From assembly GCA_035620975.1 (NCBI GenBank), contig DASPFV010000178.1, forward strand, positions 1 through 41,771: DNA of 41,771 bases. The letters are read 5' to 3'. This document shows positions 8,362 to 15,223 of this stretch, in pieces (the stretch's first letter is position 1; each line of letters begins with the position of its first letter). The stretch is from DASPFV01 sp035620975. GTDB lineage: Bacteria; Acidobacteriota; Vicinamibacteria; Vicinamibacterales; 2-12-FULL-66-21. A program made the position numbers and the translations under genes. Under the pieces are notes generated by a model, which ran no database searches, was not told where the DNA came from, and saw only the letters and a list, made by a program, of their open reading frames with translations.

Positions 8362-8925
8362 ATGTGGAAACGCGATGAAGCGGTGAAGCCGACGGCGCCA
8401 TCCAGCCCGGCGCCCACGGTCGGCGCGCCGCCTGCCGCGGAAGCGGCGCGAACCCCCGCGACCAGCGAGCCCCTGCGAATGGACCGAGAGAGGACGCCAG
8501 CCGTGAACATTGGAAAATCAGTCGTCATCAAGGGCGAGCTCAGTGGCAGCGAAGACCTGACGATCGAAGGGCAGGTCGAGGGCAAGATCGAGCTGCGGCA
8601 GAATGTGCTCACCATCGGCTCGAACGGCAAGATCAAGGCGCAGGTCTTTGCGAAGTCCGTGATCATCCTGGGCGAGGTCACCGGCAACGTCACCGCCACC
8701 GAGAAGGTCGACATCCGCGATAACGGCTCGGTCGACGGCGATATCGCGGCCCCCCGCGTGGCGATCGCCGAGGGTGCGCACTTCCGGGGCAGCATCGACA
8801 TGCAGCGCACGGGCAAGGCGTCCGAGGCTCGGGAGGCGAAGGAATCCAAGTCCGAGCCCAAACCGTCGGTCTCGACGACGGCGGCGCCGCAGACGTCCGG
8901 GGCAGCGGCAGGGGCGTCGCGGTAG
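8362..8925 (+). CDS. Bactofilin (polymer-forming cytoskeletal protein)
   Basis: Residues about 45-155 are the bactofilin beta-helix. Hydrophobic/Gly strands recur every 17-18 residues (IKGELSGSEDLTIEGQVEG, LTIGSNGKIKAQVFAKSVIILGEVTGNV, VDIRDNGSVDGDI). It is flanked by disordered Ala/Pro/Ser-rich tails, the usual bactofilin layout. Such proteins polymerise without nucleotide and scaffold cell-shape or envelope enzymes. The ATG at 8362 is preferred over an in-frame GTG at 8356 because GAGGAG ends five bases upstream. No M23 peptidase gene, a common bactofilin partner, is adjacent. Confidence 0.9.
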   Translation: MWKRDEAVKPTAPSSPAPTVGAPPAAEAARTPATSEPLRMDRERTPAVNIGKSVVIKGELSGSEDLTIEGQVEGKIELRQNVLTIGSNGKIKAQVFAKSVIILGEVTGNVTATEKVDIRDNGSVDGDIAAPRVAIAEGAHFRGSIDMQRTGKASEAREAKESKSEPKPSVSTTAAPQTSGAAAGASR

Positions 8926-8980
8926 AGCTCCACGGCCACGCCGCACACTGAGTGCCGGCGTGGCCAAGGGTCCTCCTGGC

Positions 8981-9649
8981 ATGCTCTCCGATCTCCTCAA
9001 GTGGGGCGCCAGACGTCCGGACGTCGCCGCCGTGGGCACCGATGTGCACCCGGAGCGCGGCGCCGATCCGGTCATCGCCTCCAAGGGGTTCCCCCGGTTC
9101 CTCAGCGCGCTGTCCCAGCGCGACACGCCCGTCCTTCTCGACTTCGGGCCCGTCATCGGCACCAACGTCGAGTTCTTCGGCGACCGCCTCGGCTGCAAGC
9201 TGTTCATCGAGGACCTGTTCGCGGATCTCGATCGGCACATCCGCGCCGGCACGCTCGGCTCGCTGCCCGCCGCGTTCGAGACGCGGTTCCGGCACGCGGA
9301 CGCCAGCGTGGACGGCGTCCTCTGCTGGGACGTCTTCGACTATCTAGACAAGCACGCGGCGGCGGCCCTTGCGAAGCAGGTGATCCGGATGCTGCGGCCG
9401 GGCGGGTCGGTCATGGGCTTTTTCTGCTCGTCCGCGGTCGAGCGGGCGCCGTTCACGAAATATGAAATCGTCGAAGGCAGCGGCCTCCGGCACCGGCTTC
9501 ACCAGGGCGGCGGCCCGAAGCGCGTCCTGCAGAACCGCGACATCATCCGCATGTTCGACGGGCTGGTGGTCTCGGACTCGTTCCTGCTGAAGAGCAACAC
9601 GCGGGAGATGCTCCTGCGGCGCCGCGTCGACGCGCAGGCGACGCCGTAG
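8981..9649 (+). CDS. Class I SAM-dependent methyltransferase-like protein
   Basis: A 222-residue protein. VLLDFGPVIGTNVEFF looks like a degenerate SAM-binding motif I. GVLCWDVFDYL resembles motif IV, and IRMLRPGGSVMGFF is the LRPGG motif common in these folds. The substrate is unknown. The canonical motif I glycines are partly lost (D-F-G-P-V-I-G), so SAM binding needs testing. The ATG at 8981 has AAGGG ten bases upstream. An in-frame GTG at 8960 would add seven residues. It lies 55 bases after the bactofilin gene on the same strand and is probably co-transcribed. Confidence 0.7.
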   Translation: MLSDLLKWGARRPDVAAVGTDVHPERGADPVIASKGFPRFLSALSQRDTPVLLDFGPVIGTNVEFFGDRLGCKLFIEDLFADLDRHIRAGTLGSLPAAFETRFRHADASVDGVLCWDVFDYLDKHAAAALAKQVIRMLRPGGSVMGFFCSSAVERAPFTKYEIVEGSGLRHRLHQGGGPKRVLQNRDIIRMFDGLVVSDSFLLKSNTREMLLRRRVDAQATP

Positions 9650-9818
9650 CCAACACCTCCCAGCTTCCAGCCGCGCAAGCACGGCCAGCAGGTCTCGGCT
9701 CACCCGGCGCTCTCCTGGCTGCGGCCGGCCGGGGCCTGACGACGTCTCTCGGCTCACCACGCCCAGTTTCGTGCCCGCCGTCGGGTCCTCCAGGCGGCCG
9801 GCAGCCCTGCCCGGAACT

Positions 9819-9846
9819 GAAGCCGGAAGCTGCAAGCTGGAATATG
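9819..9846. repeat. Four heptamer-phased units upstream of the DUF62 gene
   Basis: GAAGCCG, GAAGCTG, CAAGCTG and GAATATG follow each other in a 7-base phase, ending eight bases before the ATG at 9855. CAGCTTC and CAGCCGC, the inverse-strand relatives, sit at 9661-9674 at the other end of the same 205-base gap. I see nothing else clear in this gap. Confidence 0.5.
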
Positions 9847-9854
9847 CTTGCCTC

Positions 9855-10646
9855 ATGCGCCCGATCATCGCCCTCCTCAGCGATTTCGGCACGCTCGACC
9901 ACTACACCGGAACGATGAAAGGGGTCGTCCTGGGGCTCGCGCCCGAGGCGACGCTCGTCGACATCACGCACGACATCCCGGCCCACGATATCCTCGCTGG
10001 CGCGCTGCAGCTGGCTGCGTCGTACAAGTACTTCCCGGGCGGCACGATTTTCCTCGTGGTCGTCGATCCCGGTGTGGGATCGGGCCGGCGGGGCCTCGCG
10101 GCCGATACCGGCGACTACCGGTTCGTGGCGCCCGATAACGGCGTGCTGAGCGCCGTCTTCCAGGAGAGCCCGCCGAAGCGGATCGTGGAACTGACCGAGC
10201 GCCGGTACGCCAGGCCGACCGTCAGCCGGACGTTCGAAGGACGCGACCGCTTCGCGCCGGCGGCGGCCTGGCTCACGCGCGGCATACAGCTCTCAGCCTT
10301 CGGCCGGGCCCTGACCGATTTCGTGCGCCTCGACATCCCGCAGCCCGTCGTCGATGCGGACCGGCTGGCCGGAACCGTGCTCCTCGTGGACGCGTTCGGG
10401 AACCTGGTGACCAATCTCGATCGGCGGAGCGTCGAGAGCTTCGCGAAGAACGGCCCCGTCCAGATCGTCGCGGCCGGACAGCCCGTGCCGCGGCTGGTGT
10501 CCACGTACAGCGAGATCGGCGAGGGGGAGGTCTGCGCGCTCTTCGGGAGCTCCGATCGCCTCGAGCTGGCGGCCCACGCAGGCAGTGCCGCCGACCGCCT
10601 CGGAGCGGGCCGCGGCGCCGCCGTGGAGATCCATCGACCCGGCTAG
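9855..10646 (+). CDS. SAM hydroxide adenosyltransferase (DUF62, S-adenosylmethionine hydrolase family)
   Basis: Members of this fluorinase-related family hydrolyse SAM to adenosine and methionine. The start at 9855 gives MRPIIALLSDFGT, the conserved N-terminus (263 aa). LLSDFG, VVVDPGVG and APDNG are all present. Of the Asp-Arg-His triad described for archaeal members, D71 and R78 (DPGVGSGR) are kept. The third position, normally the His of a TFHGRD-type motif, reads TFEGRD with E128. It lacks features that would suggest a halogenase. It stands alone, with 205 bases before it and 271 after. Confidence 0.85.
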   Translation: MRPIIALLSDFGTLDHYTGTMKGVVLGLAPEATLVDITHDIPAHDILAGALQLAASYKYFPGGTIFLVVVDPGVGSGRRGLAADTGDYRFVAPDNGVLSAVFQESPPKRIVELTERRYARPTVSRTFEGRDRFAPAAAWLTRGIQLSAFGRALTDFVRLDIPQPVVDADRLAGTVLLVDAFGNLVTNLDRRSVESFAKNGPVQIVAAGQPVPRLVSTYSEIGEGEVCALFGSSDRLELAAHAGSAADRLGAGRGAAVEIHRPG

Positions 10647-10680
10647 CCCGACGTCCTGTGTCGAGAGTCTGGACGGGGCG

Positions 10681-10710
10681 CGGATGAGCGCGGATGAGCG
10701 CGGATTCGCA
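10681..10710. repeat. Three-copy decamer repeat
   Basis: CGGATGAGCG occurs twice in perfect tandem (10681-10700), followed by a partial third copy, CGGATTCGCA. It is in the 271-base gap between the DUF62 and acyl-CoA dehydrogenase genes. Its 10-base period sets it apart from the 7-base repeats elsewhere. Apart from this and a possible -10 box the gap shows nothing I can name. Confidence 0.6.
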
Positions 10711-10881
10711 GCCTGCGGCTCCGTCGCGTGCGGGGGGCGGTCCTCTCGAAGGCCGCCCGCGATCGGTGGCATCCGGGGCGGCCGGTCGCCACCAATCCGC
10801 GAAAGTACGCGTCCCGTGAAACCCGCGTCCCTCCGGAAGGCCCCCGCCCGTGTCGCGTCGGCGGCATTCCCGACCGTGGCG

Positions 10882-10887
10882 TAAAAT
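10882..10887 (+). promoter_or_regulatory. Possible -10 box for the acyl-CoA dehydrogenase gene
   Basis: TAAAAT matches the -10 consensus at five of six positions and sits 31 bases before the ATG at 10918. I cannot find a good -35 box 16-18 bases upstream. A GGGAGG ribosome binding site follows at 10907-10912. Confidence 0.35.
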
Positions 10888-10917
10888 AGCCTGTTCATTT
10901 CGAGCCGGGAGGCATTC

Positions 10918-12138
10918 ATGATCGATCTCGATCTCACAGAGGAACAGACCCTGCTCGAGCAGTCGGTGCGCGAGTGGGCGGCGCGTGAGGTGGCGCCTCG
11001 CATCCGGGAGCTCGATCGCGCGCACCGGTTCGACCCCGCGATCCTGCCCCAGATGGCGGAGCTCGGAATCCTCGGGTGCTCCGTGCCGCAGGAGTACGGC
11101 GGCGCCGGAATGGACTACGTCAGCCTGGGCCTCGTGTGCGAGGAACTGGAGTACGTCGACACGTCGCTGCGCGTGATCATGTCCGTGCACGCCGGGCTGA
11201 ACTGCCTCTCGCTCCTCGCCTGGGGAACAGAGGACCAGAAGCAGCGGTACCTGGTGCCGCAGGCGCAGGGTCGCAGGATCGCGACCTACGGCCTGACGGA
11301 GCCCGCGGCGGGCAGCGATGTCCGGGGCATCCAGAGCGTGGCGGTGCAGAAAGGAGACCGGTACCTCCTGAGCGGCGAGAAGATGTGGATCTCGCTGGCC
11401 GACGTGGCGGACAACTTCCTGGTGTTCGCCTGGACGGATCTCGAGAAGAAGAAGCAGCGCGACCCCTCCGGCATCAGCGCCTTCGTCGTCGAGCGGGCGT
11501 TCAAGGGGTTCTCGAGCGGGACGCTCAAGGAGAAGTGGGGCATCCTGGCGGGGAACACCGGGTTCTTCAAGATGGACGAGGTGGAAGTGCCGCGGGAGAA
11601 CCTCGTCGGGCGGCCGGGCGAGGGCTTCAAGATAGCGATGTTCGCACTCGACCAGGGGCGCTATACCGTGGCGGCCGGGGCCACGGGCCTCATCCGCGCG
11701 TGCCGCGACGCCAGCGCCAGGTACGCGAAGGAGCGGCGGACGTTCGGCGTGCCCATCGCCGAGCACCAGCTCGTGAAGGAGATGATCGCCCAGATGGAGT
11801 CGGACTATCAGGCGGCGCGGCTGCTCTGGATGCGCGCCGGGTTCCTGAAGAATGCCGGCCGGCGGAACACGCGGGAGACCGGCCTGGCGAAGTGGTTCGC
11901 GACGGTGGCCTCCGAACGCGCCGCCGGCGACGCGGTGCAGGTCCACGGTGCGAACGGCTACTCGGACGAGTACCCCGTCGGCCGCTTCTACCGCAACTGC
12001 AAGGGCGCGGTGATTTACGAGGGGACACGCGAGATCCACAAGCTGATGCAGGCCGACTACGTGCTCGGCTTCCGGCAGGATCGGCCGACCCGCTGCGAGT
12101 TGCCGGCGATCAGCCATCAGCCGTCAGCTCTCCGCTGA
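10918..12138 (+). CDS. Acyl-CoA dehydrogenase family protein
   Basis: A flavoprotein that introduces the alpha-beta double bond into an acyl-CoA and passes electrons to ETF. The family signatures are present: PQEYGGAGMDY, TYGLTEPAAGSD (FAD and substrate loop), WISLADVADNF and a C-terminal AVIYEGTREIHKL, in which E368 is the predicted catalytic base. The chain-length preference cannot be read from sequence here. The start has a good GGGAGG ribosome binding site. The last nine residues are encoded by a short tandem repeat (12111-12131), so the tail looks non-conserved. No ETF or thiolase genes are adjacent. Confidence 0.92.
   Translation: MIDLDLTEEQTLLEQSVREWAAREVAPRIRELDRAHRFDPAILPQMAELGILGCSVPQEYGGAGMDYVSLGLVCEELEYVDTSLRVIMSVHAGLNCLSLLAWGTEDQKQRYLVPQAQGRRIATYGLTEPAAGSDVRGIQSVAVQKGDRYLLSGEKMWISLADVADNFLVFAWTDLEKKKQRDPSGISAFVVERAFKGFSSGTLKEKWGILAGNTGFFKMDEVEVPRENLVGRPGEGFKIAMFALDQGRYTVAAGATGLIRACRDASARYAKERRTFGVPIAEHQLVKEMIAQMESDYQAARLLWMRAGFLKNAGRRNTRETGLAKWFATVASERAAGDAVQVHGANGYSDEYPVGRFYRNCKGAVIYEGTREIHKLMQADYVLGFRQDRPTRCELPAISHQPSALR
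12111..12131. repeat. Three tandem heptamers inside the 3' end of the acyl-CoA dehydrogenase gene
   Basis: CAGCCAT, CAGCCGT and CAGCTCT run in tandem and encode ISHQPSA in the last codons before the stop at 12136. Such repeats are usually intergenic in this window, so the reading frame probably extended into one. Confidence 0.55.
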
Positions 12139-12165
12139 AGCGCTGACGACCGATGGCGTGAATCC

Positions 12166-12180
12166 GCCGCGGCTCGCGGC
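12166..12180 (+). terminator. Possible hairpin terminator after the acyl-CoA dehydrogenase gene
   Basis: GCCGCG (12166-12171), a GCT loop, then CGCGGC (12175-12180) form a perfect six-bp GC stem in the 74-base gap before glpX. There is no U-tract, so intrinsic termination is uncertain. Confidence 0.3.
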
Positions 12181-12212
12181 CTGACAGCCGGAAGCTGCGA
12201 CGCCACTGAATC

Positions 12213-13202
12213 ATGAACTCCGACCTCTCGCTCGAATTCCTCCGGGTGGTGGAGCAGGCCGCCATCGCGTGCGCGCACACGATGGGCCAGGGAGACGGCC
12301 ACAAGTCCGATCAGGCGGCGGTCGAGGCCATGCGCGAGTGCCTCGACAGCGTGCCCATCGACGGGACCATCGTGATCGGCGAGGGTGAGCGCGACCGCGC
12401 GCCGATGCTCTTCATCGGGGAGAAGGTCGGCCTCGGGGGTAAGCCGGCCTACGCGAGCATCGAGCTGCCGCACGTGGACATTGCCGTGGACCCGCTCGAG
12501 GGCACGAACCTCTGCGCGACCGGCGCGCCGAACGCCCTGGCCGTGCTCGCGGCATCGGATCGCGGCGGCCTGCTGCACGCCCCGGACCTGTACATGGAGA
12601 AGCTGGTGGTCGGGCCGAGCGCGAAGGGGGCCGTCAGCCTCGACGCCCCGGTCGCAACGAACCTGCGCGCGATTGCCCGGTGCCTCGAGCGCGACATCGG
12701 CGACCTGGTGATCATCGTGCTCGAGCGGCCGCGGCACGAGCAGCTGATCGGTGAAATCAGGGCTGCCGGAGCCCGCATCCGGCTGATCTCCGACGGCGAC
12801 CTGTCGGCCGGCATCGCAGCGGCTGTCGTGGGCAGCGGCGTACACGCCGTCATGGGGACCGGCGGCGCGCCCGAGGGGGTACTCACCGCCGCCGCCATGC
12901 GCTGTCTGAACGGAGAGATCTTCGCGCGCCTGGTCGTGACCAGGCCGGAGCACGAGGCCCGCTGCCGCGCGATGGGCATCAGCGACTTCGGTCGGATCTA
13001 CACCGCCCGGGATCTCGCACCGGGGCCGAACCTCATCTTCGCCGCCACCGGCGTGACCGATGGCACGCTCATGCGGGGCGTGCGGTTCTTCGGCGACGGC
13101 ACCCGGACCTCGTCGCTGGTGATGCAGAGCGACCCGCCGCGCGTGCGGTTCATCGACACCATTCACGTCCAGCAGTCCCGCATGGTCAGGGTCCGCTTCT
13201 GA
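12213..13202 (+). CDS. glpX: Class II fructose-1,6-bisphosphatase
   Basis: Dephosphorylates fructose-1,6-bisphosphate in gluconeogenesis, using divalent metals. The 329-residue protein has the GlpX signatures: VIGEGERDRAPML, VDPLEGTNLC (metal-binding Asp/Glu), LISDGDL and GTGGAPEGV. GlpX of the same length is the usual FBPase in many Gram-negative groups. Its stop codon overlaps the next gene, so it heads a tightly packed run through pgsA. Confidence 0.94.
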   Translation: MNSDLSLEFLRVVEQAAIACAHTMGQGDGHKSDQAAVEAMRECLDSVPIDGTIVIGEGERDRAPMLFIGEKVGLGGKPAYASIELPHVDIAVDPLEGTNLCATGAPNALAVLAASDRGGLLHAPDLYMEKLVVGPSAKGAVSLDAPVATNLRAIARCLERDIGDLVIIVLERPRHEQLIGEIRAAGARIRLISDGDLSAGIAAAVVGSGVHAVMGTGGAPEGVLTAAAMRCLNGEIFARLVVTRPEHEARCRAMGISDFGRIYTARDLAPGPNLIFAATGVTDGTLMRGVRFFGDGTRTSSLVMQSDPPRVRFIDTIHVQQSRMVRVRF

Positions 13203-14413
13203 GCTGGCGCCGGAATCTCTTCGCCGTCACGGCCGCCAGCTTCATCGGGTTCACCGGCTTCACGCTGGTGATGCCCTTCCTCCCGCTCTATTTCCGCCAG
13301 CTCGGCGTCACCGATGTCGGCGAGATCGCGTTGTGGTCGGGCCTCAGCCTCGGCGTCACGCCGGCCATCACGGCGCTCCTCGCCCCTCTCTGGGGCCGCC
13401 TGGCCGACCGCTTCGGCCGCAAGATCATGGTTCAGCGGTCGCTCGCCAGCTTCGTCCTCGTCATGGGCGCAATGGCGTACGCCGCGGACGCCTGGCACGT
13501 GTTCGCGCTCCGCGCCATCCAGGGCCTCTTCGCCGGCTACGGAGCGCTGACGCTGACGATGGCGGCCGACCTCGCGCCGCGGGATCGCATGGGCTACGCG
13601 ATTGGCGTCGTGCAGACGGCGCAGCGGCTCGGGCCGGCTCTCGGGCCGATCATCGGCGGGACCGTGGCGCAGATCGTCGGGCTGCGCCGGGCGTTCTTCG
13701 TGACGTCGGGCTTCTTCCTGATCGCGCTCCTGCTCGTGTCGTTCATGTACCACGAGCGGCGGCCCTCGCCTGCGGCCGCAGCCCACGGGACCGGGCGCGT
13801 GACGTTCCGGAGCGTCCTCGCCTTCGAGAACTTCATCGTCCTGATGGCGGTGATCTTCGGACTGCAGTTCGTCGATCGGAGCTTCGGCCCGGTGCTCCCA
13901 CTCTACCTGCCGCAGCTCGGCGCGTCGCCCGCGCGGGTCCCCATCCTCTCGGGCGTACTCTTCTCGATTGGCGCGGGCAGCGCCGCCGTAGGCAACAACC
14001 TCTGCGCCAGGCTGCTCGCCCGGTACACGGCGCGGACCGTGATCGTGGCCAGCGGGGCAGTCGCCGCGACCGGTGCACTGATCTACACCATCGCCACCTC
14101 CTCCGCGATACTGTTCGCCGGCACCCCGCTCTTCGGCCTCGCCATCGGGACGGCGACGACCGCCGCCTACACGGCGGCCGGAACGATCATCCCTGCCTCG
14201 GCCCGCGGGGCCGGGTTCGGCCTGCTGACGACGGCGTCGCTGGCCGGGCTGGCATTGAGCCCCATCCTCAGCGGTATGCTGGGCGCGTTCAGCATCCGGG
14301 CCGTGTTCCTGCTGGACGTCGTGGCGCTGCTCATGCTGGCGGCCATGGTGCGGCGCCTCATGGTCGCGGCCCCGCAGCGCGCCGCGTCGGTGCCGGCCCA
14401 GGAAGAGATGTGA
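13199..14413 (+). CDS. Major facilitator superfamily transporter, probable CTG start
   Basis: A 12-helix MFS exporter-type protein. Motif A is visible as GRLADRFGRK between helices 2 and 3, and a proline/glycine-rich helix 5 contains QRLGPALGPIIGG. The first usual start codon in this frame is GTG at 13268, but that would delete half of helix 1. The in-frame codons from 13202 read SWRRNLFAVTAASF, a typical MFS N-terminus. The only plausible initiator upstream is CTG at 13199, overlapping the glpX stop as CTGA, with AGGG seven bases upstream. It would be 404 aa. The substrate is unknown; drug or metabolite efflux is likely. Confidence 0.82.
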   Translation: MSWRRNLFAVTAASFIGFTGFTLVMPFLPLYFRQLGVTDVGEIALWSGLSLGVTPAITALLAPLWGRLADRFGRKIMVQRSLASFVLVMGAMAYAADAWHVFALRAIQGLFAGYGALTLTMAADLAPRDRMGYAIGVVQTAQRLGPALGPIIGGTVAQIVGLRRAFFVTSGFFLIALLLVSFMYHERRPSPAAAAHGTGRVTFRSVLAFENFIVLMAVIFGLQFVDRSFGPVLPLYLPQLGASPARVPILSGVLFSIGAGSAAVGNNLCARLLARYTARTVIVASGAVAATGALIYTIATSSAILFAGTPLFGLAIGTATTAAYTAAGTIIPASARGAGFGLLTTASLAGLALSPILSGMLGAFSIRAVFLLDVVALLMLAAMVRRLMVAAPQRAASVPAQEEM

Positions 14414-14547
14414 AGCGAATCAGGAAGCGGCCCCGGCCGGCGCTGCCGCGCGCGCCGCTGCCGCGGCAGACCGGCGGCGCCCACGAGGACAAGCGGCGAC
14501 GGCCTGCCCGCAAGGCGAAGCACCGCAGGCCGCCATCGGACGAGTAG
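14410..14547 (+). CDS. Small basic protein of 45 residues, function unknown
   Basis: Starts with a GTG that overlaps the MFS stop codon (GTGA) and ends at the TAG at 14545-14547, 43 bases before tsaC. It is extremely rich in Arg, Lys and Pro, with a central PRQTGGAHEDKRR segment and no hydrophobic stretch. It could be a small nucleic-acid-binding protein. The GTGA coupling and the lack of any other gene in this gap support translation, but Arg/Pro-rich frames arise easily in GC-rich DNA. I do not recognise a family. Confidence 0.45.
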   Translation: MKRIRKRPRPALPRAPLPRQTGGAHEDKRRRPARKAKHRRPPSDE

Positions 14548-14590
14548 ACGACCGCGCGCGAGTCCGGGACGTGCTGAAAGCTGGTACCTG

Positions 14591-15223
14591 ATGACCGTTT
14601 CCGTCCTGTCGATATCAGCCACGGAACCGGAGCCCGATCGGATCGACCGCGCAGCCGGGGTCCTGAGGGCCGGCGGGGTCGTCCTGTTTCCGACGGACAC
14701 CCTCTACGGGATTGCGGTGGATCCCCGGCAGGAAGATGCCGTTCGCCGCCTGTTCGAGGTGAAAGGCCGCGTCGAGGCGGCGGCCATCCCGCTGGTGGCG
14801 GCAACCGTCGAACAGGCGGACGCGGCCGGCGTCCTGGGCCCTCGAGAACAGACGCTGGCCCGGGCGTTCTGGCCCGGGCCGCTGACGGTGGTCGTGCCGG
14901 CGCGGCCCGGTCTGGCGCCGGCAGTACTGGCCGGTGGGCGGACGGTGGCCGTTCGCGTGCCGGCGCATCGAGTCGCGCGCGCCCTCGCCGCCTCGCTGGG
15001 ATTCTGCGTGACGGCGACGAGCGCGAACCGGTCCGGGCAGCCGCCGGTCGCCCATCCCGCCGAACTCGACGCGGATTTGTGCGCGCGCGCGGATCTGATC
15101 CTCGACGCGGGTGCAACCCCGGGTATCGCGCCATCGACGATCGTAGAGCTCACGCAGGCAGGACCGCGGCTCGTCCGGCCCGGCGCGATCGCCTGGGACC
15201 GCGTGCTAGAATCGCTGCAGTGA
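14591..15223 (+). CDS. tsaC: Threonylcarbamoyl-AMP synthase (Sua5/YciO/YrdC family)
   Basis: Makes threonylcarbamoyl-AMP from threonine, bicarbonate and ATP for the t6A37 modification of ANN-decoding tRNAs. The 210-residue protein is a single YrdC domain without the Sua5 extension. FPTDTLYG (33-40) is followed by K58-G-R60 and, later, S144-A-N146, the K-x-R...S-x-N set that binds the intermediate. PSTIVELT closes the domain. The stop codon overlaps the hflX start (TGATG). Confidence 0.92.
   Translation: MTVSVLSISATEPEPDRIDRAAGVLRAGGVVLFPTDTLYGIAVDPRQEDAVRRLFEVKGRVEAAAIPLVAATVEQADAAGVLGPREQTLARAFWPGPLTVVVPARPGLAPAVLAGGRTVAVRVPAHRVARALAASLGFCVTATSANRSGQPPVAHPAELDADLCARADLILDAGATPGIAPSTIVELTQAGPRLVRPGAIAWDRVLESLQ

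Noticed and set aside
9855..10646. Possible fluorinase or chlorinase
   Set aside because: The D-x6-R motif and overall length match the DUF62 SAM hydrolases, and no halogenase-specific loop or biosynthetic cluster is seen.
13268..14413. MFS start at the GTG at 13268
   Set aside because: It would remove half of the first membrane helix, which is clearly encoded upstream in the same frame.
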